A stretch of 64,000 nt of DNA from Plasmodium brasilianum (Eukaryota; Apicomplexa; Aconoidasida; Haemosporida; Plasmodiidae). The stretch covers positions 1,604,630 to 1,668,629 of the forward strand of contig NC_090122.1 in the NCBI RefSeq assembly GCF_023973825.1. Reading direction: 5' to 3'. Position 1 is the first letter of the stretch. Every line of letters begins with the position of its first letter. The translations under genes were made by a program, and so were the position numbers. Shown piece by piece: positions 24,312-35,164 of this stretch. A model generated the notes under the pieces. It was not told where the DNA came from, ran no database searches, and worked only from the letters and a program-made list of their open reading frames with translations.

Positions 24312-25607
24312 CTATATGACATATCTACCATTGCAGACAGTTTTATTTTTATTTTCTTTTTTTTGTATTTTAAATTTTACAGTGAAATTCATGTTTTTAT
24401 TATTTGCACTCTCTTCATTTTTAAGCAGATTTTTCAGTTTTTCACTGGTAACCTGTAACTGCTCTTTTGTTGCAGAATATATATCTTTTTTATAGCCTTT
24501 TTTAATATGTTCTGATTTTATGTTTTGTATAACTTCATTTTCATTAGTTTTCCAGTACTTTCCTAATTGTTCATCAATGGCGGTATATATGTAGGGGCAC
24601 TTAAATAAATCATCAATAAATTTTGCATACGTATGTAAACTACTTACAGGAACAGTACAATTTTTTGGGTGCTTCGTTTTTCTAGTATTAGCAGGGAGTA
24701 TAATATCAGGAATATGACCAAACAATAATTCTTTTTTTTTTATTTCTGGTAAATTTTTTTCGAATATATTTTTATTTTTTTTATAAAATTTGTACGTAGC
24801 GTACATCTGCATATGATTTTCTTCTTTGATTTTTTGTATAAAATTTCGATCTTCATAACTTAATTTTTGATACTCCTTTTCTAATATTTTTTCTTTTTCC
24901 TCCTTTTTTTCTTTTTCAACATCTTTTTTTACATTTTTATGGAGCTTCTCTTTTATGTCTAATTTTTTGATAAAGTATTCATCATCTAAATTATAAAATT
25001 TTCTGTATATATCTTCATTTAATTCCATGGGCATTTTTTTCCCATAAAAGTAATACTTCCCTCCTTCATCTTTTCTTTTTATTTCATAAGGCTTTCTAAA
25101 AAAATATTCATAATCTTTTGCTGCTAATTGCTCTATGTAATCTTCGTAAAACATTACATCTCCATCATAAATCTTTTCTCTTAAACTTTTTTTTTCTTTT
25201 TTAATGATACCCCTTTGGCGTTTTTCATCTTTAGGAATTAAAATTTTAAGATTACCCTCATAATAATTTAAATTCTCATTATTCATTTCATTTTTACCGT
25301 TATCCTTTTCGGCCTCTTTATTTAGTTGGTTATATATGAACTCTCTTTTTAATTCGTCAAAATTTGCATTTTTTGTATTTTTGGGAAATTTATATGCATG
25401 TACAGGTAACTTATTGTATGATTTAACATTATTCTTTTTTTTAAAATTTTTGTACAATTCCGTGTAATTTAAAATATTGTGAATTGTAGAATCGATGCAA
25501 CCTTTTGAATCAGATTCGGCTAGCTTTAAATTGTATATCTCGTTTTCTCCACTATCACAAAGTATATTATTTTTGTCTAAAATTTCGCAGTTGTATAGTT
25601 TCTCCAT
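24312..25607 (-). CDS. Conserved protein of unknown function, 431 residues
   Basis: Single exon starting at MEKLYNCEILDKNN; the frame continues upstream through a hydrophobic stretch that is likely UTR. The protein is highly charged, with a Lys/Glu helical segment around residues 225-290 (VEKEKKEEKEKILEKEYQKL) and a more conserved-looking block near 340-400 (ELLFGHIPDIILP, HTYAKFIDDLFKCPYIYTAI). There is no signal peptide, membrane helix or familiar domain. Confidence 0.75.
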   Translation of the reverse strand: MEKLYNCEILDKNNILCDSGENEIYNLKLAESDSKGCIDSTIHNILNYTELYKNFKKKNNVKSYNKLPVHAYKFPKNTKNANFDELKREFIYNQLNKEAEKDNGKNEMNNENLNYYEGNLKILIPKDEKRQRGIIKKEKKSLREKIYDGDVMFYEDYIEQLAAKDYEYFFRKPYEIKRKDEGGKYYFYGKKMPMELNEDIYRKFYNLDDEYFIKKLDIKEKLHKNVKKDVEKEKKEEKEKILEKEYQKLSYEDRNFIQKIKEENHMQMYATYKFYKKNKNIFEKNLPEIKKKELLFGHIPDIILPANTRKTKHPKNCTVPVSSLHTYAKFIDDLFKCPYIYTAIDEQLGKYWKTNENEVIQNIKSEHIKKGYKKDIYSATKEQLQVTSEKLKNLLKNEESANNKNMNFTVKFKIQKKENKNKTVCNGRYVI

Positions 25608-26273
25608 GCTCTTTTCGTGTGAATGCGGGAAGGGGAAAAAGCAGTTAAACGTAGCGACACGAACCAGATTGAGGAGCAGTCTGTAACAGTTTAAAGGAAT
25701 AGAAAAAAAAAAAAAAAAAGATTTAAATGCGCATATAAATATATACATATATATATGTATATATATATATATATTTATGTATATGCTATCCCTCCTTTCT
25801 ATCTACCTTTTTGCTTAATTATTTAAAGATATGAAGTTAATGTAGCGCCAAAAAGTGTTAACTCGCTTTTCTTTTTTCTTTTTTTTTTTTTTTAAACAGC
25901 TTAAATTATCCACACGTTTTACAGTTTTTGTGTTGGAAAAAATGTGTGCTATATATTAAATGTTTTACACTGCATTTATCATTTTTTATAGGTCATTTTT
26001 CCAGCTATGTTTCACACACTTCGTGAGATGTTTTTCAAAAAAATGTACGTTATAAATAATTGTATAAATTTGATATAATAAAACGGAATATTTTCGAACA
26101 ACAAAAAAAAAAAAAATTACGCATATTTTGCTTATATAAATATAATTATTCAAAAGTATAAATATATGCATACAGCTGCTACATCAAAAACAGAATGCGA
26201 ATTAGATGATAAAAAAAAAAAAAAAAATACATAACGATAAAATGTGAAAGAATTACGCATACAACTTTACGTG

Positions 26274-26305
<32 letters not shown>

Positions 26306-26488
26306 TATATACATATATAACGACAAAAATCAACAAGAACAAATGTAATGCATCTTGTGCATTTAGCAAAAATAAGCGCAAGCATATTTTTTATTAGCAT
26401 TTTGAATTGACAAACAAAAGTTTTCATTTTTTTGAGTTTAAATATCACCTATAATTCTGTTGAAACTGCGGCCAACTTTTATTCGCAA

Positions 26489-26545
<57 letters not shown>

Positions 26546-26698
26546 ATTTTCTTCACAGTTGACTATTTTTGGGTATTCCAATCTTCCGTTTTTAGTATAT
26601 TTTATTAGCATTACTATTGTAGCATTTTCCCTTTTCGTTTTTTTTCCACATTTTGTGATTCGTCGCCAATCCTTTTAATAATTTGAAAAGGGATGATG
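25608..26698. other. Intergenic region between two minus-strand genes
   Basis: Very AT-rich with an (AT)n run of about 52 bases at 26491-26542 and shorter ones near 25760 and 26275. No gene seen. Confidence 0.6.
26491..26542. repeat. (AT)n microsatellite
   Basis: About 26 uninterrupted AT units, the longest dinucleotide run in the window. Confidence 0.95.
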
Positions 26699-29600
26699 TC
26701 AAATTTCCAGCTCTGTAAAATCAATACTAATTCTATAATTATTTAATTCATTAGTGCAATTGTAAAAATATGGAAAAGGTAAGATAACATATTTTTGTTT
26801 ATTACAACCTTTGGAGCTCGTTAAATTATTTTCAGTAGACTTTTTTTTTGTATCTTTTTTATTCACAGTAGTGTGGTGAACATGTGCAGTTGATTTACAA
26901 TGGTTACTCGCATATGCATTGACCAATGATTCACTTTCTTGTGAAGAATTCGAAACATCAAATATATTAATGTCTATGTAAAAATGATAAAAAAAAAAAT
27001 TTTCTTCGAATTTGGAACAAAATAAATTATTTTTTTGGGTTATATAATTCGTATCTGTCTTTCCATTCTGATTAAGTAAATTATTAATTTCATTTAGCAA
27101 TTTTTTTGAACAAACATAGAAAAATAAAGGAAAAGTTAACAGGGCTAATGTGTGCTGAGGAACTAAAATTTCCCCGTGACTGAGATACATATATACAAAA
27201 TTCTCTTCGTTCACATCGAACCTTTCAAATTCAAAGTGTTCATTATTTTCTAATTTTTCTTTCATCTTATATAATTGTGTTAAAGGTAAAGGTATACATA
27301 TTTTTGTTCGAAAAGAAATGTTTTTTATTACAGGTGAGTACACCCAAATTCTAGATAATTTTGCATTCGTATTTTTAATAAAATAGTTTAAGTTTTCATT
27401 TTGGTTTATATTATTTACATGTGCAGGACAAGTGTCAAAAACAGGTAAGGTGTGGATAAGGACCTTGTTACCTATAAACTCTGTTGTGTTATAGGTCGCA
27501 TTCTTGTTCTTCTTGACATCATCCTTGTTGCAATTATCATTTAAAGAGGAATTTTTAACATATACGTATTTTTCGCCCCGTTGGCTTATTGCATTAGCAC
27601 CTTTGGAAATGTTAAAATAATCTATACCTGTTAGATTGAGATCATTCAACTGTTCTATTTTAAAACTTGCATCTTTTTTAAAATCAACAATTTTTTTACC
27701 ATGTTCTTTATTACCTTGAGTTGAAGAACCCTTTTCGTTATATTTATGAAAATAGTTAGTAGTCGAATTAATACTTTTAAAATATCTGCATCCTTGGTAG
27801 CATTCACATTCTACATTGACATAGAGGTATATATTTGGGTTGTCTTTAAGCTGATAAAGTTGTATGTTATCAAATGTATTTATGAAATTTTTAAATAAAT
27901 AACTATTATGCTTTTGATTATGTATATTGCATAAATCTTCTTTGCATAAGTAAAGTGAAAAGTCATTTTTTAATTTAAAAATTATGGAATTATTATATTT
28001 CGTTTTTAGCTCATTATTCACAAAATCTTTGTACATTTTAATACTTTTAAAATTGTACGCTAGAACAGTTACATTGGAAAATACTGTCTCTGATTTTTTT
28101 TTTAGCAGCTTAAGATTTTCACAATAATTTAAATTTAATGCACTCATAATAAATGTGTACATAAAATTTTCCTCAAATGGAGTAGAAAATTCTCGGTAAA
28201 TATGCTCCCTTTTCTTAATGTAATTATTTTCTTCTTTTTTATCTTTTTCGTCTTCTTTTTCGTTATCTTTTTCGATATCATTATTTTTATCTTTTTCAAT
28301 ATCTTTATTGTTATCTTTTCCTTTTTCATACTTTCCACTTTCTAGCTGGTGCAAATATGCATAATTTATGCCATTGCTCTTACGTCCTGATAAATTTTTA
28401 AATAATGAATATTCATCTAATTTACGATTATGCATTCGCTTCTCTTCTCTAATTAAATGTTTCATAAAGAGAAATATACATGGATTTATAATAAGATCAA
28501 CATTATCGTTATTAATAATGTAACTAGTAATTATGTCCTTAGTTTTATTTAAGGAAAACAAAAAATATGCATGTAAACTTTTAATTGTATTTACAAACAA
28601 TTCTTGTTCATGTAAAATATGAAACCCTTTATTCAACAAATATAAGAGAAACATTTCGATTAAATCTAATAAGTTATCAACTAGTTCATGCCCCTTTAAT
28701 TCTTTCGGTAAAGAAACATAACATTTAAGCAAAATGTAGAAAATACCTTCTATGATTGTAGAAGAGTAATCATTATTTTTATAAAACATATGATAGTTAT
28801 TTTTTACTTCATTTTTTACAAGATCATTTTTTTTTTTACAACTATGGTTATTCCCAGTTTTGCTAAAAAGATTTATATCTATGTAATTTTGCATACGAAT
28901 TACCTGTGACTCAAATTTTTTATCATTACTACATACTTGCTCATTATTCCTGTTGATATGGTCCTTTTTGTTACTTATGCTATTGTCTGGGCAGATAAAC
29001 TTGTTATTATAATTGTTGATTTTTTTTTCCTCTTTAGAAATTTTCTTATTTTCCTTATAGTCCTCTTCTCTACTATTAACACCATAACAATTGTTTTTAG
29101 CACCTTTCGAGTTAGAAGGAGTGTAAAGACCCTCCTGGTTTGAAATATTATCCTTTTGTATTGGAGCCTTATCTTTGTTGTTATGTATAAGTAAGTTCTT
29201 CTCATTTAGTACGTGCAATTCTGGCAATTTATTTTTATTTTCCTCATTTAAAGTTTTAAGCTCCAAGTGGATCCTACCATCATCTATGCCTGTATTGATG
29301 TCCCCTTTGTTTAAAAGTTGCGTACTGTTTCTTCTACTTTTAGTGATATCATTTAATGGAATAATTTCTCGAATTTGTGTATTCTTATTCTGTTCATATT
29401 CACAAAAATTATCGCATTTCACAGAGACTATATTACTAAATCTGCAGGAAATACATTTACATCTTTGTATGTCCAATTTTTTATTTTTCAAAACATTATA
29501 TTTATATAAAATATCATATGTTGATATATATATTATTAGGTCATTTATTGTAACATTAAAATTGTTAACCTCCTTAATCCATTGATAAAAGAAACTGTTA

Positions 29601-32600
29601 TAACAAATGCTTACATTGTTTTTCACAGAATTGTTTAAAAGGTAACTACTAATTTTCGAATCAACCATACTAGTAGTGTTACCCTTGTTTTCTCTATGAC
29701 TGTTGATAGTACATTTTTTCTCATCAACTTCTTTGTCGCTGTTCTTCTTAGTATCATTCTTTGGGTAAACTATATTAGAATGGTTCATTTTTCCCAGAAA
29801 TATATCAATATTCGTTTTAACATTAGTAAATGAAGTATTATCACACGAATAGGAATAATTGAACGTAAGACAGTTATCAGGTGAAAGTTTTTCCTCTTCC
29901 CTAATATCAGACAGTGCACTAAAATAATCAACAAAATAATTTATCGCCCCTTTTTTTTTTTTATATATCAAACGATAAATTCTTTTTTGAAATAAGTCAA
30001 CAGAAAATGTAGGATGGATGTAATTAGAATTCGATACATCATATTTTTCATTATAAAATATGTTATTAAATATTTCCGCATATAATGAGGTAGACTTTTT
30101 TTTAAGGCAATAAGAACAAGTAAAATTATTTTTTACGCAAAAAGAACATTTCGAATTATTTATATCTTTCCTATGTTTTTTCTGATATTTACAAATATTA
30201 TATTTAAAAAAAGGAAAATACTCCAACCTCATTTTTTTGTCCTCATCAAAATATTTATACAAATTGTTACTTTCAAAATTGTAATTTAAAACAATAGTAA
30301 CAATATTACTGCCATAACAAAATAATTTATTTTTTTGAATCTTTTCCATAATATTATTTTCTATAATACTTTTCAGTTTTTCCATTTTTTCTTTTTCTAC
30401 CATATCATAATTTGTATACACATAATTCATTAAAATCCTTTCACAGTCTTCACTGTAATAGTATGTATCCTTTTTTGCCATTAATTTATCTGTACTGTCA
30501 GATTCCGACCATTTGTAAATGTATTCATCTGAATCGTTTTTCTTTTCCTTCTTTTTCTTTAATGTTCCATTTTCCTTCTTTTTTTTCTTCTTCCTTATTT
30601 TATTATGATAAAACTTGCTATATTTATTAAAAAACTCATTTGTATCTTCATCGTTATACACGAAATGCAACTCTGTCTTGGTACCTATAAAGAAGCAATA
30701 AATTATCAAAATATGCAATCCTACACATGTTAATACGACAGTATTCATGCGTTAAGAAGTACATTATTGGTATTTAATGTCAAAGAGTGAGTTAACAGAA
30801 TCAGATGTATGTAACAAACGTATAAAAAGGTACAAATGACAGTAAAATAAAAACATTCAATGCATAAGAGAAAATAAAAAAAAAAATAATATACATAACA
30901 CATGTAAGCATCTTCACAACTTTTTAAAAGTATTACTTTTAGCGCTAAAATTAGAGTTGTATCTGTAAAGAAATTTCAGGAATTTTTCAAAAAACGGGTC
31001 TATGGTTGTATGAAAAGATAATGCCGTCTTTTGAACGTAAAACACTATATCACAAATGTAAAATAAAAAAGTGTATATTCTGTAAATTGTGTATTCTCTT
31101 TCATTTTTAACTTCTTGAATGTTGAAATTACCACATTCGTTTGTCTTTGTTTGATTAATATGATGTAAAAAAAAGTAAGGTTCGTGAGAAAAGTGGTTAT
31201 AAATATCCTGAGAATTGTCAAATTCGTACTGGAAGTCTTTATTTTCGAAGGTGCATATATTTTTAAACCCCACATGGTTCTTTACATTTTGGTCATGTTG
31301 ATTAAATAACCTATTACATAACTTTTTCAGCACACTGTAGATATTAAAAGTAGATGGACTATATTTGCCTTCTTCTTCATTAAATGCATCTCTTAATTTG
31401 TTAACTACATCCATGATGTTATCTTCTTTTGGTGTACATTTCGAATTTGATGTACATTCATGATATGTCTCTTCTATATATGTGTCCTTTTTTTCGTTTA
31501 ATTTGTGTTGGTCTATTTTTTTCCTACTCCTCTTTTCTCTTGAAATATTTATATTAAGCAAGTTTTTATAGTAGATATTAGAAGAATATATATACTCATA
31601 GAAATAGTCCATAAAATTTACTGATTTGTTTTCTTTGTTTACAGGCATATAATTATGCTGCTTTAAACCGAAATAAGGCATACTGCCATACTTCTTCTTT
31701 TTCAATATATTGTATGAATCAACGGAAGCAAATAACAGGTTTTCTCTTTTAAAATAAATATAATTATAAGCAAATAACATATTTGCACAAATAAATGAGG
31801 ATGGTCCTAATTTTATATTAGATGGAGGGAATATGTTAATTAAGTAGTGCGGATTTATTAAATTGTTATTTTCATCATAAATGTTTTTATTATTATTAAT
31901 TATATAATTTAGCTTCTCTATAATAAATATTCCATAGTAATGTGTACACATTTTTTCCACTTTTTCCGCTTTTACCGTTTTTCCCATTTTGTCCATTTTT
32001 TTATTTTTAACACCTTTTTCTAAGCGTACTTTATTTTTCATGTAATTTTTCGTTAAATCATTTAATCCAATTAATTCGTTTTGTCTGTATAATAATAAGT
32101 TGATAAAATTTAGAATAAGCAAATCGGACTGTTTCTCCTTTTGTTGTTCGTCGGTTGAAGGAATTATACCTACCACTATACAGTCATTTATTTTAGAAAA
32201 AAAATTGTAGAATTCCAGGAGGTTTAATTTGAATTTTATCTCATTCATTTCTGTTATTATTTCTTTTAAAACAAGCTGAAAACAAAACACATTTTCATAG
32301 TAATCCAACGAAAGATTTGTGTTGCTTTTATTTTCCCCTTTTTTTCTGGATAAACCGCTACTGCAGTTGTTGCTGTAGTTGTAGTACTTATAGTTACCAC
32401 CACAGATGGCTTCCATTTTTTGGCTGTTATAACATATACCTATTTGTTTCCCTTGTTCAGAATATTCAGAACAATCATGAACCAAAGAAATATTTGTTTT
32501 TGCCTTATACTTATTTCCAACCTTTTCAAGAGCATTATAACATCCTACTGTTTTATTTTCATCTAATGTCTCCTTAGAAATATATTTTATTTGTGTCTCC

Positions 32601-32779
32601 ATATTACTGTCTTCATTCTTATCGCATAAGAGGTAGTTGTTCACAAAGTAATTTTTGGAGACAAAATTTTCATCTAGTTGGTCTAATACATATAATTTGT
32701 TTTTGGTTTTATATATCATACTTTCTACATTTTCACATTCATAACATAAGTTTTTTTTTCCTTCTTCTGAGTACTCCAT
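26699..32779 (-). CDS. Large conserved protein of unknown function, two exons
   Basis: Minus-strand exon 1 is 32779-30937 and exon 2 is 30684-26699 (1,942 residues). Exon 1 ends FSAK with donor GTAATA. The acceptor is TTTATTGCTTCTTTATAG, and the junction codon AGT keeps the frame into TKTELHFVYNDED. If the intron is missed, exon 2 seems to start at 30748 with a false signal peptide and exon 1 to stop at 30914. The start ATG 32779 is the first in frame. The protein has a globular-looking N-terminal part (LNLLEFYNFFSKINDCIVVG), two Cys-rich patches in exon 2 (CSFCVKNNFTCSYCLKK; CKCISCRFSNIVSVKC) that might bind metal, a long Asn/Lys-rich middle, and a conserved-looking C-terminus (RIWVYSPVIKNISFRTKICI). 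No family recognised. Confidence 0.7.
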
Positions 32780-33186
32780 TTCAATGTACTTCTCCACTTG
32801 AAAATAGTAAGCCTTTTTTTTTTTTTTATTTACTCATATATAATGAAACTTTTTTTTTTTTTCTTTATGTTTTTATAAGAAAAAAGAAAAAAAAAAAAAA
32901 AACAGTAGAACGGAAGAAGTGATACAATTCAGTAGCTCCTGGGATTTTCTTTATTTTGCTTTCTTGCCTTTTTTATTTGAAAACTTGCCTCCATTGGGCA
33001 TATATACACATACATGTGCATATATGTATGTACATGTAATTGTGAGCGCTTTATGATCATCGATTGACACTACACAAAGCTTATCATTCCGCTTACCCCT
33101 TACAAAATACAAAATAAACAAAAAAATAAAACACATACAAGAATTAGTAGCTGCGTGAATAGCTTAATATATAGATAAACAATTAC
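32780..33186. other. Intergenic region between divergent genes
   Basis: Presumed shared upstream region of the large minus-strand gene and the small plus-strand gene at 33187. It contains poly-T/A tracts and a GC-richer island at 32960-33110, open on the minus strand, to which I could not assign an exon. Confidence 0.4.
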
Positions 33187-33702
33187 ATGAATAATCAGTT
33201 TAGCAAAGATATGAAAAAGGAAAATTATTTGAAAGTGCAAGGAAATGACAGTAACGAATTTTCCTTGCTTCAGAAGTATATACCTATGTATTATCCTCTA
33301 CTTTTTAAAAAAAAAAAAGAAAAAAAAACTCATTCTCTATAACACGTACAAACAAAACAATATCCCCCTTTCACGCATTTTTATAAAACTAGGAAGGACA
33401 TAATTCCCCTTTTCCAGTTTTGTGTTATTGTTTTTATAATTAAAAAATGATTCTTTTATTTTGTTACATTTTGTAATGTTTTTTTACATTTTTTTACATT
33501 TTGTTATGTTTTGTTATATTTGTTATATTCTGTTTTGCTTTATTTTTATTATTATGCTTGTAACATCTACGTTTTAAATTTTAGTTTTAAGTTACCCTGC
33601 TACAATGTTGCTGTGTTGACTTTATTACACGGAAATTTTATGGGCATGTTTTTCTTCTTTATGTTCCTTATTAACAACAAATCAAAATTGTCAAATGTTT
33701 AG
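33187..33702 (+). CDS. Candidate 72-residue two-exon membrane protein
   Basis: Exon 1 is 33187-33287 (MNNQFSKDMKKENYLKVQGN then DSNEFSLLQKYIP). Exon 2 is 33585-33702 (FKLPCYNVAVLTLLHGNFMG then MFFFFMFLINNKSKLSNV, stop TAG). The 297-nt intron has donor GTATTA and acceptor TTTTAAATTTTAG, and the junction codon ATT restores the frame. The polar N-terminus and one or two hydrophobic segments in exon 2 suggest a small membrane protein. Not recognised. Both exons are GC-richer than the intron. Confidence 0.5.
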
Positions 33703-34124
33703 CTAAAATGATTAAAAAAATATAGATCATTGGTTACGAGTTAAAAGATAGAAATAAAAAACCGTCATTTAAAATTTGAATACAAGCATAATATAAATTT
33801 TGCATTTGTGCGTTACAAGGACACACTTTCGATATCTTTTATATGAATAATTAAAAAGGAAAAAGCCGTATAGCTAAATATAAACTATTATTATAGGAAA
33901 GAACTTTCTTTTTTTTTTTTTTTTTTCACAAGTCGAATATTCATAAACTATGCAATATATCAGGAAATGACTACAGTTTCACAAATATAAAATCGTTAAT
34001 TTTTTTATTTTATATGTACTAAAAAGTTTTTCTACAAACGATTGTATGTATATTTAAACACAGATGTATGCACATATCTCTGTATTCGTTTATATTATCT
34101 CCTTTTTCTGTGACAAAGGTTATT

Positions 34125-34165
<41 letters not shown>

Positions 34166-34616
34166 AATGTAAACAAAGAGAAATTTAAGCTAATTATATA
34201 AAATAAGAAATGATCGAGTAAAAACAGAAGGTAGTATAAAAAGTAGAACATAATAAGCATATAATAATACATATAATAACAGGTATAAAAAGGTAACAAT
34301 AAATATAAAAAATGGTGAGTTACGTTTTTTAACGTAAACAGAATATGAGTGAGGTAATACAAAAATCGTATTAAGGCATATAATGCATAAGTAATTTGTA
34401 AAAGGGTGGCACATACTTTTGCAAAATAGTGGTACACAAATGTATGTATATATGTACATTTATACATTGTTATATATATGTATATGCAAATGTACATATA
34501 TGCATATACATATGCTTATACAGCTAGCATACGTAATAACAACAGCACATGTAAGATCCATTTCAGCACCACATGTGAGACATAAAATTTTGAAAATTCA
34601 TAAAAAGCGTTAAATA
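33703..34616. other. Intergenic region
   Basis: AT-rich spacer with an (AT)n tract at about 34128-34161. Minus-strand frames at 34129-34497 are Tyr/Ile/Leu translations of AT-rich DNA and were not called. Confidence 0.5.
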
Positions 34617-34986
34617 ATGATGTTCGACATTTCTGGTACTTCCGACCACGAACAAATTCGAAAGAAAAACATATGTATAATTAAGCACATTCGTAATATT
34701 TATTTTTCTTGGTGTGAATTATAGGTAAGGTGGTGAGAAAAAAACCCGCAAAACAATTTGTGTCATTTGTGTGTTCCTCACATAAAATAGTCATTCGTTC
34801 GTTTGTTATAGTAATATGTATATATATATATATATGTGCTTACATACTATTTACTTTTTTTAAAAATGCCAAATTTTTAACTCTCCGTCCTCATTAGGCT
34901 CATGCTTTGCAACTAATAGTTATTTTATATGCCGAATGTTCTTCCTTAATAACTGTTCACTAGCACTTGTACATTCGATTTATTAG
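34617..34986 (+). CDS. Candidate 48-residue two-exon protein
   Basis: Exon 1 is 34617-34674 (MMFDISGTSDHEQIRKKNI) with donor GTATAA. Exon 2 is 34898-34986 (SCFATNSYFICRMFFLNNCS then LALVHSIY, stop TAG), preceded by the good acceptor CTCTCCGTCCTCATTAG. The junction codon TGC keeps the frame. An extra exon may lie between them, because 34725-34780 is open in the phase that would follow exon 1 (KVVRKKPAKQF). Family unknown. Confidence 0.3.
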
Positions 34987-35164
34987 TGAAGGGGAACCTA
35001 CTTAACATATCTCATACAAACATAGAAATTTTGTTCCTTCTATTTATTTTTGATTTATTTTCTCTCTTATTCTTTACATTTCTTCCTTTTTCGTTACGTT
35101 TGCCCCTTGTTCCATCTGTTTCCTCCTTTTCTGTTATTTTTTTTTTTTTTTTTTTTTTTTACAT

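Noticed and set aside
30685..30748. Signal peptide start for a separate secreted protein
   Set aside because: The hydrophobic codons coincide with the pyrimidine tract and AG of an intron whose splicing joins the flanking exons in frame.
32935..33110. Minus-strand segments reading RGKRNDKLCVVSIDDHK and MEASFQIKKARKQNK
   Set aside because: Slight likeness to ribosomal proteins, but no splice model of plausible intron length connects them.
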